A DNA stretch of 56,640 nucleotides, from positions 1 through 56,640 of the forward strand of contig JAGFZV010000019.1 of assembly GCA_017889545.1 (NCBI GenBank), read 5' to 3'. The position numbers and the translations under genes were made by a program. Positions 53,701 through 56,640 of this stretch are shown here, piece by piece (the first letter of the stretch is position 1; each line of letters starts with the position of its first letter). This stretch comes from Bacillota bacterium. GTDB taxonomy: Bacteria > Bacillota > Negativicutes > CTSoil-072. The notes under the pieces are model-generated. The model was not told where the DNA came from. It did no database searches and saw only the letters and a program-made list of their open reading frames with translations.

Positions 53701-54289
53701 GTTGGATCATGTCTTGGCCTCTGGAGAAGATGTGAATGTTCTTGTGTTTGATACAGAAGTATATTCCAATACCGGCGGCCAGTCTTCGAAAGCGACACCG
53801 ACGGCTGCGATTGCGCAATTTGCCGCCGGTGGCAAAGCAACACGTAAAAAAGACCTGGGTGTTATGATGATGTCTTATGGATATGTTTATATAGCGCAAA
53901 TTGCCATGGGAGCGGATAAAAACCAAACCCTCAAGGCGCTTGCCGAAGCGGAAGCATACCCTGGGCCATCCCTCATTATTGCCTATGCGCCTTGCGTGAA
54001 CCATGGGATCCAGGGGGGGCTGAAAAGCCAGTTGCAGGCCAAAAAGGCGGTAGAAGCGGGATATTGGTCATTGTATCGCTACAATCCTCTGTTGAAAAAA
54101 CAAGGAAAAAATCCTTTCCAATTGGATTCAAAAGAGCCAACGGCAAGTTTCCAGGAATTTTTGAAGAGCGAAGTGCGTTATTCAGCGCTTTTGCGGCAGT
54201 TTCCGGATAAGGCGCAAGCATTGTTTGATAAGGCGGAACAGGATGCTAAAGATCGATTGGCTACATACAAATGGTTGGCTTCTAAATAG
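50771..54289 (+). CDS. nifJ: Pyruvate:ferredoxin (flavodoxin) oxidoreductase
   Basis: The 1172-residue single-chain enzyme oxidises pyruvate and CoA to acetyl-CoA, CO2 and reduced ferredoxin. Domains in order: TPP-pyrimidine domain I (MDGNTAAAYVSYAFTEVAAI, YPITPSSQMAE), domain II-III with gamma-subunit features (KFWGLGSDGTVGANKNSIKI), a 2[4Fe-4S] domain (CIQCNQCAFVCPH, CTGCGSCVDICP) and the TPP-diphosphate domain (FSGACAGCGETPYAKL, GGDGWAYDIGFGGLDH, TEVYSNTGGQSSKATP). The length is normal. GTG 50771 lies 8 bases after GGGAGG. It is a central enzyme of anaerobic metabolism and would use the acetyl-CoA pool in either direction. Confidence 0.96.
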   Translation: MLKRKMKTMDGNTAAAYVSYAFTEVAAIYPITPSSQMAEVVDEWSSQGKKNIFGQPVRVIEMQSEGGAAGTLHGSLQAGALSATYTASQGLLLMIPNMYKIAGELLPAVFHVSARALAANALSIFGDHQDVMATRQTGFALLASGSVQEAMDMAAVAHLSAIKSRIPFLHFFDGFRTSHEVQKIEILEYDELADLLDMAAVKEFRRHALNPEHPVVRGTTQNPDIYFQTREAVNKFYLTLPDIVEDYMQKINALTGRNYQLFNYYGDPEAQRVIVAMGSGCDAIRETMDTLNARGEKVGLIDVHLYRPFSIKHLLKAIPGSVRKIAVLDRTKEPGSAGEPLYLDIKNAFFGQEGAPIIVGGRYGLGSKDFTPAHIAAVFENLKLEKPKNGFTVSIIDDVTYASLPEYPEDIDTTPAGTTNCKFWGLGSDGTVGANKNSIKIIGDHTDLYAQAYFVYDAKKSGGLTISHLRFGKQPIQSSYLITKADFVACHNQAYVRQYDVLAGLKPGGKFLLNCLWGPEELETNIPPAMKRYISANHIEFYTVNAIEIAQKLDLGGRINSVMQAAFFKLANIISQEDAIRYLRDAVVESYGKQGQATIEKNYSAIDEGIRGLVRVEIPDAWKNSLDEEIGDAGQIPEFIKTVMVPMNRQEGDKLPVSTFNGREDGTFPLGVTAWEKRGVAIHTPEWQAEHCIQCNQCAFVCPHAVIRPLLANEEELKNSPSGFAAKPATGFPGLQFHLAISALDCTGCGSCVDICPAKEKALLMKPLAEQRPQCEEWWAFAGSISSKPIPEKQKLTVKGSQFAQPLQEFSGACAGCGETPYAKLVTQLVGDRMMISNAAGCSTVWGASAPSISYTTNLRGCGPAWGFSLFEDNAEYGFGMHMGVLQVRKTLAGLAEQAMQLDVGQNTKAAMQDWLTNLNNGEGTRERADRLIEALETVKGENPLLNQIYDQRDFFVKRSQWVFGGDGWAYDIGFGGLDHVLASGEDVNVLVFDTEVYSNTGGQSSKATPTAAIAQFAAGGKATRKKDLGVMMMSYGYVYIAQIAMGADKNQTLKALAEAEAYPGPSLIIAYAPCVNHGIQGGLKSQLQAKKAVEAGYWSLYRYNPLLKKQGKNPFQLDSKEPTASFQEFLKSEVRYSALLRQFPDKAQALFDKAEQDAKDRLATYKWLASK

Positions 54290-54316
54290 CAAGAGGGTTG
54301 CTTTTTTTGGCTGTAT

Positions 54317-54347
54317 AAAAAGCTCGGAAATTTTTTCCGGGCTTTTT
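54317..54347 (+). terminator. Terminator of the pyruvate:ferredoxin oxidoreductase gene
   Basis: AAAAAGCTCGGAAA pairs with TTTCCGGGCTTTTT with a tiny loop, followed by T5. The gap after it up to 54846 shows a fair -10 box (TATAAT at about 54479) and a short ATGTGA start-stop, but no gene I can support. Confidence 0.85.
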
Positions 54348-54846
54348 AACTGCATGCAATAATAAAATCTTACCAAGTCTTTTTTGGTACACCAGAACCC
54401 AAGCCAGGTGATCATGTTCAATTCATTGATTAAACATTAGCCGGCTGCAAAGAAGAGTTAGAAGAAAGATTGCTTTTGTATAATATGTATACAGGCATAA
54501 ATATCAATGATAAAATGAGGAGAAGAAACGAATGTGAAGCCGCAGTTGAAATTGGATTGCCGGAGGAAACAAGAGAGCAGGAATATCAGTTTAAAACTCG
54601 AATATTCAAGGGGGAAAGTCACCCTATTCACCTTGCGATATCTCAAGTTAAAAAAGCAACAATTTGGAATAAATTTTGTGTATGCGAACATAAATCATAA
54701 TGGCAGGCTGTATGAGGGATTAAGACCGGCGTAGCCTAAAACATGACCAGAAACATGGAAAAATGGCAAAAATTGAGATGGAATATGCTGACCCATACGA
54801 TATCTCCGTTTTCTAGAAAAGTATAATGCATGTTGGAGGGAAACGC

Positions 54847-56250
54847 GTGAACGAAGAAACGTATACCATCGCCGAAAATGTCCTTAAACCGTGCGATCCA
54901 AAATTACTATTTAAAATATTGGATAACATGCAGGAAGTAGTCATGGTTTTGGACGTGAACACAAAAATTGTCTATGTAAATAAGATATACTCTAAAATTT
55001 TGGGAGTACCGGTAGATAAAATAATGGGACGCAGACTCGATGAAATCGAACCAAAGTCTATTGCGATTGAGACGTTGCGTACCGGAGTGCCTACACACGG
55101 CCGAAGAGATTTTTTGTTTTCAGTTGGAATTGATACTGTAGGGAGTGCGGCTCCTATTATTGAGGACGACAAGATTGTTGGCTGTATTTGTATTTTCTCT
55201 AACGTAAGCGAGTTAGTAAAGTTGGACAAGGAATTACAACGTACCAAAGAGTTGGCAAATTATTTTCGTGACCAATTGAATGAACGGGAAAAACTTCCAC
55301 AATCGTTTAAGGAATATATAGGGGAAAACAAGCAATTAAGAGAAACTTTGAATTTGGCTGCGAAAGTGGCTCGGACGGATAGCACAGTCCTTATTCTTGG
55401 TGAAAGTGGGGTTGGCAAGGGGGTCTTGGCTGGCGCTATCCATAATAGCAGTTCGCGCAAGGACAGGCATTTGATTAAAGTGAATTGTGCGGCCATACCG
55501 GAGAACTTGTTGGAAAGTGAGTTGTTCGGGTATGACGAAGGAGCTTTTTCCGGAGCGAAAAAAGGCGGAAAACTCGGAAAATTTGAATTGGCTCAATATG
55601 GCACCATATTCTTGGATGAAATAGGGGATATGAGCCTTGGCATGCAGGCAAAACTTTTGCGGGTTTTACAGGAACGGGAGATTGAACGGGTTGGAGGCAA
55701 CAAAACCATAAAATTGGATATACGAGTGATTGCCGCTACGAATTGTAATTTGGAAAGTATGGTTGAAAAAGGAACGTTTCGCCGCGACCTGTATTATCGG
55801 CTTAATATTGTACCTATCCATTTGCCGCCTCTGCGCGAACGCAAGGATGATATTCCTCTTATTGCCGACAAATTTCTTGAACTGTTTTCAGAAAAAGCGG
55901 GCGAAAAATTAACGTTATCCTGGCAAGTGACAAAAATCCTTCAGAAATACAAGTGGCCTGGAAATATAAGAGAATTGCAAAATGTATTGGAACATGCCAG
56001 TATTGTCCGGACTGGAACGCAAATTGAAGTGCAGCATTTGCCGGAACATTTACGTCCGGCCGAGAGTGAAGTCAGGCCGGTTCCAAGTAAACCTCATGAT
56101 TTAAAGGAGGCCGTGGCAAATATTGAGCGTGAAATGATCATGACAGCTTTGGCAGAAAGCAATAACAACCGAAGCAATGCAATAAAAGCCCTGGGCATTT
56201 CCCGGCGCGCTTTCTATGAAAAACTGCAAAGGTATAAAATTGACACATAA
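54847..56250 (+). CDS. Sigma-54-dependent transcriptional activator with PAS domain
   Basis: The 467-residue enhancer-binding protein has an N-terminal PAS sensor (about 20-125: LDNMQEVVMVLDVNTKIVYV), a short coiled linker, a central AAA+ domain with Walker A LGESGVGKGVLAGAIH, the sigma-54 contact loop GAFSGAKKGG (a GAFTGA variant), Walker B GTIFLDEIGDMS and the sensor region, and a Fis-type HTH at the C-terminus (SNNNRSNAIKALGISRRAFY). GTG 54847 follows GGAGGG. It is followed by a strong terminator and then by a -24/-12 promoter, so it probably activates the gene starting at 56620. The PAS ligand is unknown. Confidence 0.94.
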   Translation: MNEETYTIAENVLKPCDPKLLFKILDNMQEVVMVLDVNTKIVYVNKIYSKILGVPVDKIMGRRLDEIEPKSIAIETLRTGVPTHGRRDFLFSVGIDTVGSAAPIIEDDKIVGCICIFSNVSELVKLDKELQRTKELANYFRDQLNEREKLPQSFKEYIGENKQLRETLNLAAKVARTDSTVLILGESGVGKGVLAGAIHNSSSRKDRHLIKVNCAAIPENLLESELFGYDEGAFSGAKKGGKLGKFELAQYGTIFLDEIGDMSLGMQAKLLRVLQEREIERVGGNKTIKLDIRVIAATNCNLESMVEKGTFRRDLYYRLNIVPIHLPPLRERKDDIPLIADKFLELFSEKAGEKLTLSWQVTKILQKYKWPGNIRELQNVLEHASIVRTGTQIEVQHLPEHLRPAESEVRPVPSKPHDLKEAVANIEREMIMTALAESNNNRSNAIKALGISRRAFYEKLQRYKIDT

Positions 56251-56289
56251 TTTGATTGAAAATCGTCTGCATTTCTTTTAAACCTTACT

Positions 56290-56342
56290 AAAAAAGCACA
56301 CGATGATTGCAAAGAAAAATTGCAATCATCGTGTGCTTTTTT
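56290..56342. terminator. Terminator of the sigma-54 activator gene
   Basis: A perfect 23-base stem (56290-56312 with 56320-56342) has A6 and T6 ends, so it can work in both directions. Confidence 0.95.
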
Positions 56343-56533
56343 AATTTATACATTTTTGGAAAAGTAAGTACGCCTTAAAGATAACTTATGTGCAAATGAA
56401 ACTGTTTATAATATATATATAATATACAAATGTACGTAATCAAACAATCTAACTGTGCCGAAAATATACAAAACAATTTATGCTGCAAAGCCGTGGCGCC
56501 AATCGCAAGAAGGTTTTTTGAATTGACCGATAG

Positions 56534-56550
56534 TTGGCATGATTTATGCA
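56534..56550 (+). promoter_or_regulatory. Sigma-54 (-24/-12) promoter
   Basis: TTGGCATGATTTATGCA has the invariant GG (56536-56537) and GC (56548-56549) exactly one and a bit helical turns apart, as in the consensus TTGGCAC-N5-TTGCA. It lies about 70 bases before the ATG at 56620. The 280-base stretch upstream, rich in A+T, should hold the activator sites. Confidence 0.8.
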
Positions 56551-56619
56551 ACATATACTATTGAGCGGCAGTCTTTATTGGAGCCCTTAAATAATAAAAC
56601 ATTTTGGAGGTAGGAAAGA

Positions 56620-56640
56620 TGGCAATTAAAGGGTATGAAG
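56620..56640 (+). CDS. Start of a sigma-54-controlled gene (cut by window end)
   Basis: ATG 56620 follows TTTTGGAGGTAGGAAAG, a strong ribosome binding site. Only MAIKGYE is visible, which is too short to identify. The promoter and neighbouring activator say it is regulated by a PAS-domain signal. Confidence 0.7.

Noticed and set aside
54470-54734. Short open frames upstream of the sigma-54 activator
   Set aside because: No similarity, composition unlike the neighbouring genes, and the only good ribosome site leads to ATG-TGA.
1-56640. CRISPR arrays, tRNA or rRNA genes, insertion sequences, phage genes
   Set aside because: I looked for regularly spaced repeats, tRNA-like cloverleaf ends, transposase or integrase motifs and terminal inverted repeats and found none.

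Overview
The window looks like chromosomal DNA of an anaerobic diderm Firmicute, most likely a Negativicute of the Sporomusa/Pelosinus type. Genes and promoters are Firmicutes-like: TATAAT/TTGACA boxes, strong AGGAGG sites and many TTG/GTG starts. Yet there is an outer-membrane beta-barrel protein with a signal peptide and a C-terminal Phe. Anaerobic enzymes are prominent: a glycyl radical enzyme with its activase, pyruvate:ferredoxin oxidoreductase, and 4Fe-4S proteins. No rRNA, tRNA, insertion sequence, CRISPR array or prophage was recognised.

Layout. (1) 1-1359: the tail of an unknown gene and a broken glycolate-oxidase-type (glcD) gene whose halves lie in different frames. (2) 1707-9931: ptsH-ptsI, a convergent sugar kinase, and a PTS operon for N-acetylmuramic acid (murP-mupG-murQ-EIIA-nagA). 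(3) 10158-13241: a MarR regulator with an acetate-transporter-like protein, an MFS carrier and an archaemetzincin. (4) 13283-20185: porin, thioredoxin, an alkaline-phosphatase-superfamily phosphodiesterase and an MFS carrier on the minus strand, with a thioredoxin reductase diverging on the plus strand. (5) 20379-36653: a LysR regulator and a 15-kb operon ending in a strong terminator. The operon encodes a choline-degrading bacterial microcompartment: EamA transporter, small winged-helix protein, seven shell proteins, two aldehyde dehydrogenases, CutC, CutD, EutP, EutJ, PduS, EutQ and PduL. (6) 36847-50671: mixed genes, including hrpB, an arginase-like protein with an altered metal site, a one-module A-T-TE synthetase, a chemoreceptor behind a c-di-GMP-I riboswitch, an aldo/keto reductase, a ZIP transporter, an RMD1-family protein, a rhodanese lipoprotein and a DUF362 ferredoxin. 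(7) 50771-56640: pyruvate:ferredoxin oxidoreductase, a sigma-54 activator, and a -24/-12 promoter for a gene cut by the window edge.

How the main system works. CutC carries every choline-lyase residue I could place and should split choline into trimethylamine and acetaldehyde inside a protein shell. The second aldehyde dehydrogenase (Cys251 present) would make acetyl-CoA, PduL acetyl phosphate, and EutP possibly ATP plus acetate. The first aldehyde dehydrogenase has Ser in place of the catalytic Cys. No alcohol dehydrogenase is present, so NADH may be reoxidised through PduS and the Fe-S shell protein PduT.

The most novel signal is a 28-bp element present four times (16976-17003, 18718-18745, 18864-18891, 21366-21393). 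Each copy sits against the -35 box of a promoter, in the same orientation relative to its gene. It links the phosphodiesterase, the MFS carrier, the thioredoxin reductase and the microcompartment operon into one probable LysR regulon. This suggests a pathway that imports a choline phosphodiester or related compound, hydrolyses it in the cytoplasm and feeds choline to the microcompartment.
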